Assembly (NCBI RefSeq): GCF_000760115.1
Contig: NZ_JNAS01000002.1
Coordinates: forward strand, 806,001 to 870,000
Source: Prochlorococcus marinus str. SB
Lineage (GTDB): Bacteria; Cyanobacteriota; Cyanobacteriia; PCC-6307; Cyanobiaceae
DNA length: 64,000 nt
Reading direction: 5' to 3'
The notes under the pieces: model-generated
What the model saw: only the letters and a program-made list of their open reading frames with translations
Told to the model about the DNA's origin: nothing
The model's database searches: none
Translations under genes and position numbers: made by a program
Part shown: piece after piece, positions 49,035-58,689 of the stretch
Layout: the number at the start of each line of letters is the position of its first letter
How positions within the stretch are numbered: the first letter of the stretch is position 1

Positions 49035-50811
49035 TTTTTAGCTCATCTGTAAGTTCAATTTCATCCTTTTTGTCTGTTAATGTAACTTCATTATTTTCAT
49101 TAGTTTTATTTGTTAATTTATCCTTAGAATTTGCATTTGCTTCAATTTTAATTTGAATATTTTCTTCTCCCGATTTTGAGATTTTTTTAATTTGTTTTGC
49201 TTTTGTTTTTTTATTATCTAAGGTTTTTTCCTTTTCTTTATTACTTTCTTTTAATCGCACAAAATTATTGCTGGTAAGATAATCTTTCCCCAACTTTACA
49301 AGTGGATTAATACCTAATTGACTGAATACAATTTTTTCTTCATTTGTAAGATCAACTGTGATTATATTTTTTTCTTTTGAATTTGACAGGTTGGAATTAT
49401 CATTTTCTTTTTCTTTTTTATTAGATGAATTCTCTTTACTTAGATCTTTGGAGTTAATTAATTCCTTGTCAATTATTTTTTCCTGCTCATCAGTTGATTG
49501 ATAAGTATCTGTATCTGAAGATTTTAGATTGTTTGATTGATTAGATTTATTTTCAAAATTTTTAATTTTTAAGTTAGAAATTTCGTGATTTAATATATTT
49601 TCTAAATGTCCGGTACCATCGCATGCAGAGCATTTTTTACCGAATAATTCATATATATTTTGACCTTGTCTTTTTCTGGTTAACTCTACTAAGCCTAATT
49701 CAGTAAGCTGAGCTATTTGAGGCCTAGCAGAATCATCTTTTATTGCTGAGGTAAAATGTTCAAGTAACTGAAATTGATCTCTTCTAGATTCCATATCGAT
49801 AAAATCTATTACTATAACTCCACCAATATTTCTTAATTTCATTTGCCTTGAGATTTCAACTGCGGCTTCGCAGTTTGTCCACAAAACGGTTTGTCTTGAA
49901 TTTGCGGATCTTGTGAATGATCCTGAGTTTACGTCGATTACTGTTAAAGCTTCAGTAGGTTCGATAATGATATACCCTCCCGAAGGAAGGTCTACTCTCG
50001 GCTGGAGAGCTTTTTGAATTGTTTTCTTTATTTCGTACTTCTCGAAAATATGTTGGTTTAAATTGTTATCGTGGAATTCGATATCTATATCAGATTCATA
50101 ATTTACTAAAAAATCTTTTGCCCTTGCAACTGAAAACTTACTATCAATAATTATGCTTTTAGTTGATTCTTTAATATAATCTCTTAAGATCTTAAGGGAA
50201 AAATCATCATCTCTTTTTATCAAATTTGGTGGATTAGAAGCTTCAGAAACTTTTAGTATATTTTCCCATTGTTGAATTAATTGTTCTAAATCTTCAATTA
50301 AAAGTTCTTCTTTTATTTTTTCAGCCTCTGTTCTAAATAACAAGCCTGTGCTGGGTGGTTTTATTAAAACCCCAAGAGCTTTCAAACGGCTTCGTTCTGT
50401 TTCTGTATTTATTTTTCTTGAAATATTTACTCCTTGGCCATATGGCTGTAATATTAAATATTTTCCTGGAATTGAAATACTTCCGGTTAGTCTGGGACCT
50501 TTAGATCCTGTGGGTTCCTTTATTACCTGAACTAGAACTTTTTGTTTTGGTTCTAGTAATTCAGTTATTCCAAAAGTTCCTTTTTTGAGTCTTAGTGGAC
50601 CTAAATCTGAAACATGGATGAATCCATTTTTTTCACTTTCACCAATGTTTATGAAAGCGGCATCAATGCCAGGGAGAACATTTTCAACTGTTCCTAAAAA
50701 AATATCGCCAATTTGATATTGACCTTGTGCGACGATTAATTCATCAACTCGATCATCTGTAAGTAGTGCTGCTATTCGAGCCTGCTCTGCGATGATAATT
50801 TGCTGAGACAT
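48991..50811 (-). CDS. rne: Ribonuclease E
   Basis: 606-aa endoribonuclease, the cyanobacterial short form. S1 RNA-binding domain near residues 38-120, catalytic domain with [10 protein letters not shown] and [13 protein letters not shown] (Mg2+ aspartates), and zinc-link cysteines at about 394/397 (CSACDGTGH). The C-terminal third is a disordered Lys/Ser/Asn/Glu-rich tail ending in [13 protein letters not shown], which resembles the arginine-rich nonapeptide that recruits PNPase in cyanobacteria. The start is [20 protein letters not shown]. The upstream leader is long and A/U-rich. Confidence 0.97.
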   Translation of the reverse strand: MSQQIIIAEQARIAALLTDDRVDELIVAQGQYQIGDIFLGTVENVLPGIDAAFINIGESEKNGFIHVSDLGPLRLKKGTFGITELLEPKQKVLVQVIKEPTGSKGPRLTGSISIPGKYLILQPYGQGVNISRKINTETERSRLKALGVLIKPPSTGLLFRTEAEKIKEELLIEDLEQLIQQWENILKVSEASNPPNLIKRDDDFSLKILRDYIKESTKSIIIDSKFSVARAKDFLVNYESDIDIEFHDNNLNQHIFEKYEIKKTIQKALQPRVDLPSGGYIIIEPTEALTVIDVNSGSFTRSANSRQTVLWTNCEAAVEISRQMKLRNIGGVIVIDFIDMESRRDQFQLLEHFTSAIKDDSARPQIAQLTELGLVELTRKRQGQNIYELFGKKCSACDGTGHLENILNHEISNLKIKNFENKSNQSNNLKSSDTDTYQSTDEQEKIIDKELINSKDLSKENSSNKKEKENDNSNLSNSKEKNIITVDLTNEEKIVFSQLGINPLVKLGKDYLTSNNFVRLKESNKEKEKTLDNKKTKAKQIKKISKSGEENIQIKIEANANSKDKLTNKTNENNEVTLTDKKDEIELTDELKNARKRRRRSSASIE

Positions 50812-51099
50812 ATAGTTGATTATGAATGATTTGGATTTTGAAAATCATCTAAATTAAATAATTAGATTTTATTTTTCAATAAAGCAAGTTTTTATAGCTT
50901 TTATTTTTTACTTTTTAAAATTAATTGTGATTGAAATATGCTATTTATAAAGCTTTAAACGATTTTCAAACTAATTGAAATTGAATTCATAGCTATGATA
51001 ATATCTGAGATTAATCATAACTAAAGTAATATTAACATCTAATCACCACTAAAGCACATTGATACATTATTCTTATATTGGTGAAATTTTTTATCTAAA
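50812..51099. promoter_or_regulatory. Divergent rne / dapL spacer
   Basis: 288 bp with no gene. It holds the rne leader (minus strand), which is long, A/U-rich and lacks obvious stable hairpins, and the dapL promoter. In cyanobacteria the rne 5' UTR is a site of autoregulation by RNase E cleavage, so the absence of structure and abundance of A/U may be functional (inference). Confidence 0.45.
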
Positions 51100-52326
51100 G
51101 TGGTTCAAGTAAACGAAAATTATTTAAAACTCAAAGCAGGCTATTTATTCCCTGAAATTGCTAAGAGGGTAAAAATATATTCGCAATCAAATAAGAATGC
51201 TGAAATTATTAAGCTTGGCATTGGAGATGTTACAGAACCATTACCTAGAGCATGTATTGAGGCTATGGGTAAAGCTTTAGATGAAATGGGAACAACGGAT
51301 GGTTTTAGAGGTTATGGACCAGAACAAGGTTATTCTTGGCTCAGAGAAAAAATATCTGAGCATGATTTTATTTCGAGAGGCTGTCAAATTACACCTGAAG
51401 AAATCTTTGTTTCAGATGGTTCTAAATGCGATAGTAGCAATATTTTAGATATTCTTGGCAAAGATAATTCAATTGCTGTAACAGATCCTGTTTACCCAGT
51501 TTATGTAGATAGTAACGTTATGACAGGGAGAACTGGTGATTCTCTTGAAAATGGTACTTATCAAGGATTGACATATCTTGCAATAAACGAGGGGAATAAC
51601 TTTCTGCCAGAACTACCAGAAAAAAAAGTTGATATTTTATATCTTTGTTTCCCAAATAACCCGACTGGGGCGACGATTAGTAAAGCAGACTTGAAAAAGT
51701 GGGTTGACTATGCTCTACAAAACAAATCCCTAATACTTTTTGATGCAGCTTATGAAGCATTTATTCAAGATAATGATATTCCACATTCAATATATGAGAT
51801 TGATGGAGCAAAGGATTGTGCTATCGAATTTAGATCTTTTTCAAAGAATGCAGGATTCACTGGAGTTAGATGTGCTTTTACAGTAATACCTAAAAATCTC
51901 AAAGGTTTGAGCTCAATAAATGAGGAAATAGAGTTATGGCCTCTTTGGAATAGGCGACAATCTACAAAGTTCAATGGAGTAAGTTATGTTGTTCAGAAAG
52001 GTGCAGAGGCTGTTTATTCTCTTGAAGGGAAGAAACAGGTGAGAGGCTTAATTGATTTTTATATGGAAAATGCAAAAATAATGAAAAATAAACTTCAGAA
52101 TTCAGGATATAAAGTTTATGGTGGGGATAATGCTCCTTATATTTGGATTAAAGTTCCAGATCAAATGACATCTTGGGACTTTTTTGATTTCCTTCTCCAA
52201 AAAGTTAGTGTAGTGGGAACACCTGGGAGCGGATTTGGATTAGCAGGAGAGGGTTATTTTCGCTTGTCAGCATTTAACTCACGATCAAACGTCCTTGATG
52301 CAATGGAAAGAATAATTAATATATAA
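51100..52326 (+). CDS. dapL: LL-diaminopimelate aminotransferase
   Basis: 408-aa PLP enzyme converting tetrahydrodipicolinate directly to LL-diaminopimelate, the plant/cyanobacterial route to lysine and peptidoglycan. PLP lysine K249 in [17 protein letters not shown] at residues 186-190; [10 protein letters not shown] near the N-terminus. GTG start, no clear SD. Gene length matches the family. Confidence 0.94.
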   Translation: MVQVNENYLKLKAGYLFPEIAKRVKIYSQSNKNAEIIKLGIGDVTEPLPRACIEAMGKALDEMGTTDGFRGYGPEQGYSWLREKISEHDFISRGCQITPEEIFVSDGSKCDSSNILDILGKDNSIAVTDPVYPVYVDSNVMTGRTGDSLENGTYQGLTYLAINEGNNFLPELPEKKVDILYLCFPNNPTGATISKADLKKWVDYALQNKSLILFDAAYEAFIQDNDIPHSIYEIDGAKDCAIEFRSFSKNAGFTGVRCAFTVIPKNLKGLSSINEEIELWPLWNRRQSTKFNGVSYVVQKGAEAVYSLEGKKQVRGLIDFYMENAKIMKNKLQNSGYKVYGGDNAPYIWIKVPDQMTSWDFFDFLLQKVSVVGTPGSGFGLAGEGYFRLSAFNSRSNVLDAMERIINI

Positions 52327-52358
52327 TTACAAATATAATTTAAACTCTAATAAATTTA

Positions 52359-52676
52359 ATGGCATCTATAAAGTTAGAACAAAGTGTAAACAATAATTCA
52401 GCGGTTATTGAAAAGGAACCTGTTGAATTAAAAAATAAATCTCCAAAATATAAGGTTTTACTTCATAATGACCCAGTTAATTCTATGGAGTATGTCACTA
52501 TTTCATTAAGAGAAGTTGTACCGCAATTAAGTGAACAAGATGCTACTGCCATAATGCTTGAAGCACACAATACGGGGGTGGGTTTAGTAATTGTTTGTGA
52601 TTTAGAGCCCGCAGAATTCTACTCAGAATCATTAAAATCTAAAGGAATTTCTAGTTCAATTGAGAAAGAGGATTAA
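52359..52676 (+). CDS. clpS: ATP-dependent Clp protease adaptor ClpS
   Basis: 105 aa. YKVLLHNDPVNSMEYVTISL is the family signature; N-degron-binding Asp in HNDP. 25 or so variable N-terminal residues contact ClpC/ClpA. Ends converge with the radical SAM gene. Confidence 0.92.
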   Translation: MASIKLEQSVNNNSAVIEKEPVELKNKSPKYKVLLHNDPVNSMEYVTISLREVVPQLSEQDATAIMLEAHNTGVGLVIVCDLEPAEFYSESLKSKGISSSIEKED

Positions 52677-52688
52677 TAACCGTTTAAT

Positions 52689-54311
52689 TTATTTTTTAGA
52701 GTGAGCTAATTTCCTTTCTGATAAAGGACGAACTTTTAGGGATTCTTTTAAGGAGCACTTTCCATATTCTCTCTCAAGAATGTCGATAACTGTTTTGCCA
52801 AATTCGTCGTCAGGATTGTCAAAAGCTTCTAAGCAAACTTGACCAAGTTTTTTCCCTAGTGAGCCTGGATTCCAAAGAAGTTTTCTCGCTGTCCAGGGCA
52901 TCATGCTCATTGGATTATAATTTGGCTTCAAAATTTTATGTTCCAAGGCGTACTTCTCAAGAAGAGTGTGAGGTTGCAAACCTATAAAGAATATAGCTGG
53001 ATCAACTAAGCCTTTACCAAAAATATTTTCTAATTCTCTATGGTAAGCAATTGTTTGTCTTATGGTGCTGGGCGTTTCATCAAAAACATTAAATGAATAA
53101 TTGACTGAAACATGATTCTTAAAACCTGATTTGACTAGCATTCTGCAATTATTTAATACAGTTTCAAGGTTATACGCTAATCTCATTTTTTTAACTAGTT
53201 CTTGCGATCCCGACGTGATACCTATTTCAAAATAACTCATACCTGTATCAACCATAAGCTGAGCTAGCTCAGCATCAATATTATCTGCTCTGATGTATGC
53301 AGCCCAATTAATATCGTCCCAGCCTTGATCCTTAATTGCTTGCAAAAGTGTTTTTGCATCTTGAATATGTTTTTTGGCTGGAATAAACTGTGCATCAGTG
53401 AACCAAAATCCCCGTACTCCAATATCATATAATTGCTTCATTTCTTCGATAACCTCCTTTACAGGATTAACCCGAACCTTTTTCCCCTCAACAACTGTGT
53501 AAACACAGAAACAGCAATTATGAGGACAACCTCTTTTTGTTTGTACCCCCACGTAATAATCACCACTTTCTATATACCAATCAAATTCAGGCCATATTGA
53601 TTTAATGTATTTATAGTTGCAGGCAGTTTTAACAATGCCTGAGGGTTGTTCATGTATTAATTTGTTGCGAGGTTTTTGTCCAGCAATGTAACATCTTTCT
53701 TCCTCTATTGAATCTCCTCTAATGATTTTTTCTATGAGATTTTCTCCCTCTCCAACTGAAATTACAGTTCCCTTTGGGAGAAGATTTCCCAATTGTTCAT
53801 AGAAGACACTAACAGCCCCACCTCCTAAAATTACTTTTACATTTTTATTGTATTTTTTTGCTCTTTTTAGTCCCATCTTGACTAAAGAGGTATTTCTGTA
53901 TATTTCTCCATAATGAGATGCAATTAATTTTAATCCTCCCCAAGAACCTCTAATTTTTTTAAGGATATTTTTTGAGTAGAAAACTTCAAAAGAGTTTTGT
54001 AGGGGATTTCCACTTCTACCATCTACAGGTGCATAAATTTGTATATCTCTCCATGAAAAAATGATGAGATGTGGTCTAAAATAATCAATTTTTCGAGCTA
54101 AATATTTGGAAACTTTATTAGATGGAATAATCGCCAGATCAATGAATTGCTGCTCTAAATTTGGAAAACATTTATGAATATGGTCTGCTAAATAAATAGG
54201 TCCAATTGGAAATATTGGATTACATGGCAATCTTACAGTTAGTATTTTTCCATAGTGCTCTCTTTGGTAAATTTTTTTATTTAATTTTTCGAACTTCAAA
54301 TTAAAATTCAT
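52689..54311 (-). CDS. Radical SAM protein with B12-binding-like N-terminus
   Basis: 540 aa. N-terminal region (residues about 20-200) resembles a B12-binding/Rossmann domain (LAKKYN, VKVILGGGAVSVF, VSVGEGENLIEKII); radical SAM cluster C262, C266 and C269 (RGCPHNCCFC), then an extended SAM-binding barrel. A cyanobacterial family of this architecture is annotated as a photosystem II high-light acclimation radical SAM protein; that name is by resemblance and not established for this sequence. Substrate unknown. Confidence 0.78.
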   Translation of the reverse strand: MNFNLKFEKLNKKIYQREHYGKILTVRLPCNPIFPIGPIYLADHIHKCFPNLEQQFIDLAIIPSNKVSKYLARKIDYFRPHLIIFSWRDIQIYAPVDGRSGNPLQNSFEVFYSKNILKKIRGSWGGLKLIASHYGEIYRNTSLVKMGLKRAKKYNKNVKVILGGGAVSVFYEQLGNLLPKGTVISVGEGENLIEKIIRGDSIEEERCYIAGQKPRNKLIHEQPSGIVKTACNYKYIKSIWPEFDWYIESGDYYVGVQTKRGCPHNCCFCVYTVVEGKKVRVNPVKEVIEEMKQLYDIGVRGFWFTDAQFIPAKKHIQDAKTLLQAIKDQGWDDINWAAYIRADNIDAELAQLMVDTGMSYFEIGITSGSQELVKKMRLAYNLETVLNNCRMLVKSGFKNHVSVNYSFNVFDETPSTIRQTIAYHRELENIFGKGLVDPAIFFIGLQPHTLLEKYALEHKILKPNYNPMSMMPWTARKLLWNPGSLGKKLGQVCLEAFDNPDDEFGKTVIDILEREYGKCSLKESLKVRPLSERKLAHSKK

Positions 54312-54608
54312 GTCATGAAATTTAATGAATTTATTTCTTTAAGAATCTAACTACTTTATTACTAATTTGGAGAAATTAAAAATTCAAAGAAAATACTCGC
54401 GAAAATTTTATTTAATTCAGATATTAGAAATCATATAAATCCAGCATACTTTGAGAAGGTTTAATCCATCTAGGTTATATTGAATAAAAACCTTCATCAA
54501 ACGAAATATAACTTCTTTGGCCAAAATAAAATATAAGAGTAATAAAAATAAATAATTAAAATAACTAATTTTTAAAATTTTATTAACCATTTTATTTTGC
54601 TTTGTAAG
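54312..54608. other. Spacer with a doubtful small membrane ORF
   Basis: 297 bp between the radical SAM gene and tRNA-Thr. A 57-codon minus-strand frame at 54417-54590 encodes one hydrophobic helix followed by a Leu/Ile-rich tail, downstream of the tRNA on the same strand. There is no SD. I regard it as an unproven candidate only. Confidence 0.25.
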
Positions 54609-54680
54609 TGCCGATAATTGGAATTGAACCAATGACCCACTGTTTACGAGACAGTTGCTCTACCGCTGAGCTATACCGGC
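54609..54680 (-). tRNA. tRNA-Thr (anticodon CGT)
   Basis: 72 nt: acceptor GCCGGTA/TATCGGC, D-arm GCTC/GAGC, anticodon stem ACTGT/ACAGT with loop CTCGTAA (anticodon CGT), T-arm ATTGG/CCAAT. No encoded CCA. CGT reads only ACG, a rare codon in this A/T-rich genome. Confidence 0.95.
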
Positions 54681-54734
54681 CAAATTAAATATTGTATTTT
54701 TCATATAGACTTAATCTTATAATTTAAAGAATTT

Positions 54735-54971
54735 ATGTCAAAAATAGATCCTAAATTGAGAAATAAATTATTAAAGGAATCCCAAGCTCCTTATAAGGGA
54801 TTAAGAAGAGTATTGTGGATAGCTTTTAGCGGTTCTGCATTTTTGGGACTTTTAATTATGCTTACCAGAATTGCAAGCGGAACTGAATTACAGCAAAATA
54901 ACCTTCTCATTCAGTTGGGTGCTTGTGTAATATTTCCTACTTTATTAATCTTTGACAGAAATAAAGATTAA
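54735..54971 (+). CDS. DUF3493-like small membrane protein
   Basis: 78 aa. PKLRNKLLKESQAPYKGLRRVLWIAFSGSAFLGLLIMLTRIASG is typical of the cyanobacterial DUF3493 family; two hydrophobic stretches (about residues 27-43 and 59-73). Function unknown. Convergent with infB (16 bp). Confidence 0.75.
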   Translation: MSKIDPKLRNKLLKESQAPYKGLRRVLWIAFSGSAFLGLLIMLTRIASGTELQQNNLLIQLGACVIFPTLLIFDRNKD

Positions 54972-54987
54972 TAGGCTAGATGTTTAA

Positions 54988-57900
54988 TTATTGAGATAAG
55001 GTCCTCTTTTTGGTTACAAATTTGAATGCCTCGATTACATCTCCTTCAATCCATGATGAGAATTTATCGCAGCCAACTCCACATTCAAATCCTGTATTTA
55101 CTTCTTTTACATCATCTTTAGCTCTTTTTAGAGAGTCTAAATTGCCCTCAAATATTACTTTCTCTGATCTAATAACTCTCAGCGAACAATTCCTTTGTAA
55201 TTTACCAGTTTGTATATAACAGCCCGCAATAGCTCCTTTACCGACTGCAAAAGTTGCTCTAACTTCAGCTTGTCCTAATGATTCTTCGACAAGATCGGGT
55301 TCAAGTAGACCTTCCATGGCCAACTGAATATCTTCTAAGAGTTTATAGATTACTTCATATTCTCTTATATCAACGTCATTAGCATCAGCTGCCCTCTTCG
55401 CGCCAGAAGCCAATGAGGTGTTAAATCCAATGATTACTGACCCAGATGCAGCAGCGAGATCTATATCTGTCTCAGTTATTTCTCCAGGAGCAGAAAGTAG
55501 GACTCTGACTTGAACTTCATTTTTTGGTAATTGTTCTAGTGATCCTAATATTGCTTCAACACTACCTTGAACATCAGCTTTGAGGATTAAGTTTAACTCT
55601 TTTAGTTCTCCATCATTTGCTTGAGTTGATAAGGATGATAAGCTGACTCTTCTAGAGGCCATTTGCTGAGCTAATTTTATGGCTCTAGCATCTGTTGCCC
55701 GGTCTCCGACAATGGCTCTAGCAGTTTTCTCATCAGAGTAGACTTCAAATTCATCTCCTGCAGTGGGTACCTCACTGAATCCTAGCGCTTCCACTGGGAA
55801 TGATGGTCCTGCTTCTTTAATTCTATTACCATTTTCATCAACCATTGCTCTAATTTTCCCAAGGACTGAACCCGCAGCCAAAACATCCCCAGATTTCAAG
55901 GTCCCATTTTGTACTAACAAAGTAGCAACAGGCCCTTTTGCTTTGTCTAGGTGGGCTTCAATAACAGTACCTTTTGCGAATCTATTAGGGTTAGCTTGTA
56001 AATCTTCTACCTCTGAAACTAATAAAATCATTTCGAGTAATTTATCAATGTTTTGTTTTTTGATAGCGCTTACTGGAACCATCACTGTATCTCCGCCCCA
56101 ATCTTCAGCAATCAAATCTTTTTCTGATAGTTCCTGCTTTACTCTGTCTGGAGATGCCCCTTCTTTGTCAATTTTATTTATTGCAACAACAATTGGCACT
56201 TTTGCAGCTCTTGCATGACTGATAGCTTCAAGCGTTTGAGGTCTGCAACCATCATCTGCAGCAACTACAAGAACTGCTACATCTGTAACTTTTGTACCCC
56301 TTGCTCTCATTGCAGTAAAGGCTTCATGACCAGGGGTATCAAGAAAAGTTAATTTTTTCTTTTGAGATTCATGTTCAAATTCAACTTGATAAGCTCCTAT
56401 GTGTTGAGTGATGCCCCCTGCTTCCCCCGAAGCTACTCTTGATTCTCTGATGGAATCTAAAAGACTTGTTTTCCCATGATCTACATGACCCATCACCGTA
56501 ATAACGGGTGGTCTTCTTATTAAGTTCTCAATATCTTCAGATTCAATCATATCTACTGTTTTCTCAGCAGCTTCTTGGATATCATCTTGCAAAACAGGGA
56601 CCCCAAATTCTTCAGCTACTGTCTCAATAGTTGCTAAGTCGAGTGATTGAGTAACAGTTGCAGTTATTCCTTTGAAAAAAAGAGATTTGATTATTTCAGA
56701 GCTTTCAAGACTTAATTTATCAGCTAATTCTTGAACTGTTAAATTATCTTCGGGTACTATTATCATCTCAGGCCTGACTTGTTTGGCTTCTTTGGCAGCC
56801 TTTAACTCCATAGCTCTTCTTTTCTGTCTTTGCCTAGTAGTCTCTTTTTTCTTCTTTTTAAATTGTTTTATAGCTTTTTGAGATTTAGATTCATCTGACT
56901 TTTCTTTCTTTGGACGCGCTAAACTGGCTGATAAGATTGAAATTTTTTCTCCTGAATATCCACTAGTCTCAGATGTTAATGAATCATCATTATCGCCAAT
57001 AATATGAACTTTCTGTCTTTGTTTTTGGGGATTTTTGCTTCTTAATGCTTCAAGTTTTGCGCTATCGTCCCAGTCTGTCTTCCCAGGTTTTTTAGAATTA
57101 TTTGTAAATGCTCTATGAGGTAGTTTTTTGGAACCCGGAGCAGTGTTTGGACGACTATTAGGCGCTTTCACCTTCTGCTGAGATACCTCGATATTTTGTT
57201 TTGCGTTATTATTAATACCTAATTTGTCTTTCTCAGAGTTATTATTTTTTTGAAGTTGTAAAAGTTCGTTAGGTGATACTGGCTTTCTAATCCTAGAGGA
57301 ATTTTGGCCATTGAATTTAGAACCAGGCCTATTATTGGGCATGCCAGATCTGTTGGGAGAACTAGGTCTATTGGGATTACCTTGCCTATTAAATGAACCA
57401 GGTCTGCCTTGATCTGAAGGTTTGTTTCTTAAACCAGGCCTATTGGGCATGCCAGATCTGTTGGGAGAACTAGGTCTATTGGGATTACCTTGCCTATTAA
57501 ATGAACCAGGTCTGCCTTGATCTGCAGGTTTGTTTCTTAAACCAGGCTTATTGGGCATGCCAGGTCTGCTGGGAGAACCGGGTCTGTTAGAGGCAGTTTG
57601 TTTAAAAGTAATGTTTTGCTTATTAGGATTTATTTTTGGATCTTCTCTTCTTATTGGAGCTCCTACGAGCTCAGGGGTATTTACTCTATTATTAAAATCT
57701 TTTGTTTTTGGTTTGCTCGTATTTTGATTAGGTTTGTTTGATAGTTGTCTTTTATCCCTTGAATTGTAGATGCTCTTGGAAGATTCATTAGATTTGATAT
57801 TATTATTAATATTTTTAGGCTTTGCAATTAGCTGAATAGGTGGTTTTGCCGGACTTTTGATAGGTGGGGTGGTATTATTTCCGAAAGTTTTTTTATCTTG

Positions 57901-58359
57901 GTTGAAATTCTGTGAAGGTTTACTATTTATTTTTGTATTTATAAGATTTGGTTGAGATTGTGAACTGTTTATAATATTAGGTTTATTTGGATTTTTAAAT
58001 TGATTTGAAATTATTTTTACACTCTCAGGCTTGTTAAGTGGCTTTATCAATAATGGTTTTTTGTTTGAATTATCTTTGAGAGGTTTCCCTTTTTTAGAAG
58101 AGATAACAGAAGATTTATCTTCTTTATTTTGTTTGAAATTATCTTTTTTAATTGAAGGTTTATTAATGGAGAGTATTGTTTTATCTGAATTCTTTTTATT
58201 AATAAGATTTTTAATTTTTTTTGCCTCTTCTGCACTAATAGAACTGCTATGGCTTTTTACTGAAATTGAAAGTTTTTGAGCGGCATCCAGTATATCTTTA
58301 TTTTCCAGATTCAAGTCTCTGGAAAGTTCGTAAATTCTGATTTTATCGCTGATAGTCAT
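54988..58359 (-). CDS. infB: Translation initiation factor IF-2
   Basis: 1123 aa. An N-terminal IF2_N helical domain ([19 protein letters not shown]), a long disordered linker (about residues 60-450) very rich in Asn, Pro, Ser, Lys, a second IF2_N segment ([19 protein letters not shown]), and the GTPase with [16 protein letters not shown] (about residues 617-630), [20 protein letters not shown], then domains II-IV. The linker contains a 36-residue tandem duplication (DNA period 108 bp). Last gene of the rimP-nusA-ylxR-infB group. Confidence 0.97.
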   Translation of the reverse strand: MTISDKIRIYELSRDLNLENKDILDAAQKLSISVKSHSSSISAEEAKKIKNLINKKNSDKTILSINKPSIKKDNFKQNKEDKSSVISSKKGKPLKDNSNKKPLLIKPLNKPESVKIISNQFKNPNKPNIINSSQSQPNLINTKINSKPSQNFNQDKKTFGNNTTPPIKSPAKPPIQLIAKPKNINNNIKSNESSKSIYNSRDKRQLSNKPNQNTSKPKTKDFNNRVNTPELVGAPIRREDPKINPNKQNITFKQTASNRPGSPSRPGMPNKPGLRNKPADQGRPGSFNRQGNPNRPSSPNRSGMPNRPGLRNKPSDQGRPGSFNRQGNPNRPSSPNRSGMPNNRPGSKFNGQNSSRIRKPVSPNELLQLQKNNNSEKDKLGINNNAKQNIEVSQQKVKAPNSRPNTAPGSKKLPHRAFTNNSKKPGKTDWDDSAKLEALRSKNPQKQRQKVHIIGDNDDSLTSETSGYSGEKISILSASLARPKKEKSDESKSQKAIKQFKKKKKETTRQRQKRRAMELKAAKEAKQVRPEMIIVPEDNLTVQELADKLSLESSEIIKSLFFKGITATVTQSLDLATIETVAEEFGVPVLQDDIQEAAEKTVDMIESEDIENLIRRPPVITVMGHVDHGKTSLLDSIRESRVASGEAGGITQHIGAYQVEFEHESQKKKLTFLDTPGHEAFTAMRARGTKVTDVAVLVVAADDGCRPQTLEAISHARAAKVPIVVAINKIDKEGASPDRVKQELSEKDLIAEDWGGDTVMVPVSAIKKQNIDKLLEMILLVSEVEDLQANPNRFAKGTVIEAHLDKAKGPVATLLVQNGTLKSGDVLAAGSVLGKIRAMVDENGNRIKEAGPSFPVEALGFSEVPTAGDEFEVYSDEKTARAIVGDRATDARAIKLAQQMASRRVSLSSLSTQANDGELKELNLILKADVQGSVEAILGSLEQLPKNEVQVRVLLSAPGEITETDIDLAAASGSVIIGFNTSLASGAKRAADANDVDIREYEVIYKLLEDIQLAMEGLLEPDLVEESLGQAEVRATFAVGKGAIAGCYIQTGKLQRNCSLRVIRSEKVIFEGNLDSLKRAKDDVKEVNTGFECGVGCDKFSSWIEGDVIEAFKFVTKKRTLSQ
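57334..57560 (-). repeat. 108-bp tandem repeat inside infB
   Basis: Two adjacent copies (57334-57441 and 57442-57549) differ at only 2 of 108 positions; a third, degenerate copy starts at 57550. The period is a multiple of three and encodes a 36-aa unit built from [23 protein letters not shown] and LRNKP segments. The near identity implies recent duplication, so copy number may differ between strains. Confidence 0.95.
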
Positions 58360-58381
58360 TTAATCTGATTTGTACTCTTTT

Positions 58382-58406
58382 TTAAATTAAAGAGGATTTA
58401 ATTTAA
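58382..58406 (-). promoter_or_regulatory. A/T hairpin in the ylxR-infB gap
   Basis: TTAAATTAAA / TTTAATTTAA, 10 bp with a 5-nt loop, in the 57-bp gap before infB. All A/T, so the stem is weak and may be chance. Confidence 0.25.
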
Positions 58407-58416
58407 TTATATTCCC

Positions 58417-58689
58417 TTAATGGGGATAGTTATTGTAGCTTGTAATTTCTTTTTCAAAAATTTCAATAAATTCAGGTTCTAAAAATGTTTTTAAAGCTTT
58501 TTGAAGCTTTTTTTTGATCTTGGAATCTGAATAGCATTTTTTTGACTTGCAAATGTAAGCTGATCGCCCCATTCCCTTTTGAAGCATGGTACCTTGCTTA
58601 TGATCTTTAGTAATTCTTAAAAGATCTTTCCTATCATATGTTTTTCTACATGAAATGCATACACGCATAACAGGGAGTTGTTGTATCAC
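58417..58689 (-). CDS. ylxR: YlxR-family RNA-binding protein (DUF448)
   Basis: 90 aa. MRVCISCRKTYDRKDLLRI and GMGRSAYICKSKKCY match YlxR, encoded between nusA and infB across bacteria and linked to RNA polymerase/RNase P. Overlaps the nusA stop by 4 bp. A start at the internal MRVC is possible; upstream MIQQLP is kept because it sits in the overlap. Confidence 0.85.
   Translation of the reverse strand: MIQQLPVMRVCISCRKTYDRKDLLRITKDHKQGTMLQKGMGRSAYICKSKKCYSDSKIKKKLQKALKTFLEPEFIEIFEKEITSYNNYPH

Noticed and set aside
54417-54632. 71-codon minus-strand frame near tRNA-Thr
   Set aside because: Its first codons overlap the tRNA gene; only the shorter frame from 54590 is conceivable, and it has no SD.
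57334-57560. Regularly spaced repeat that could suggest a CRISPR
   Set aside because: The repeats are directly adjacent, in frame and part of infB; there are no unique spacers.
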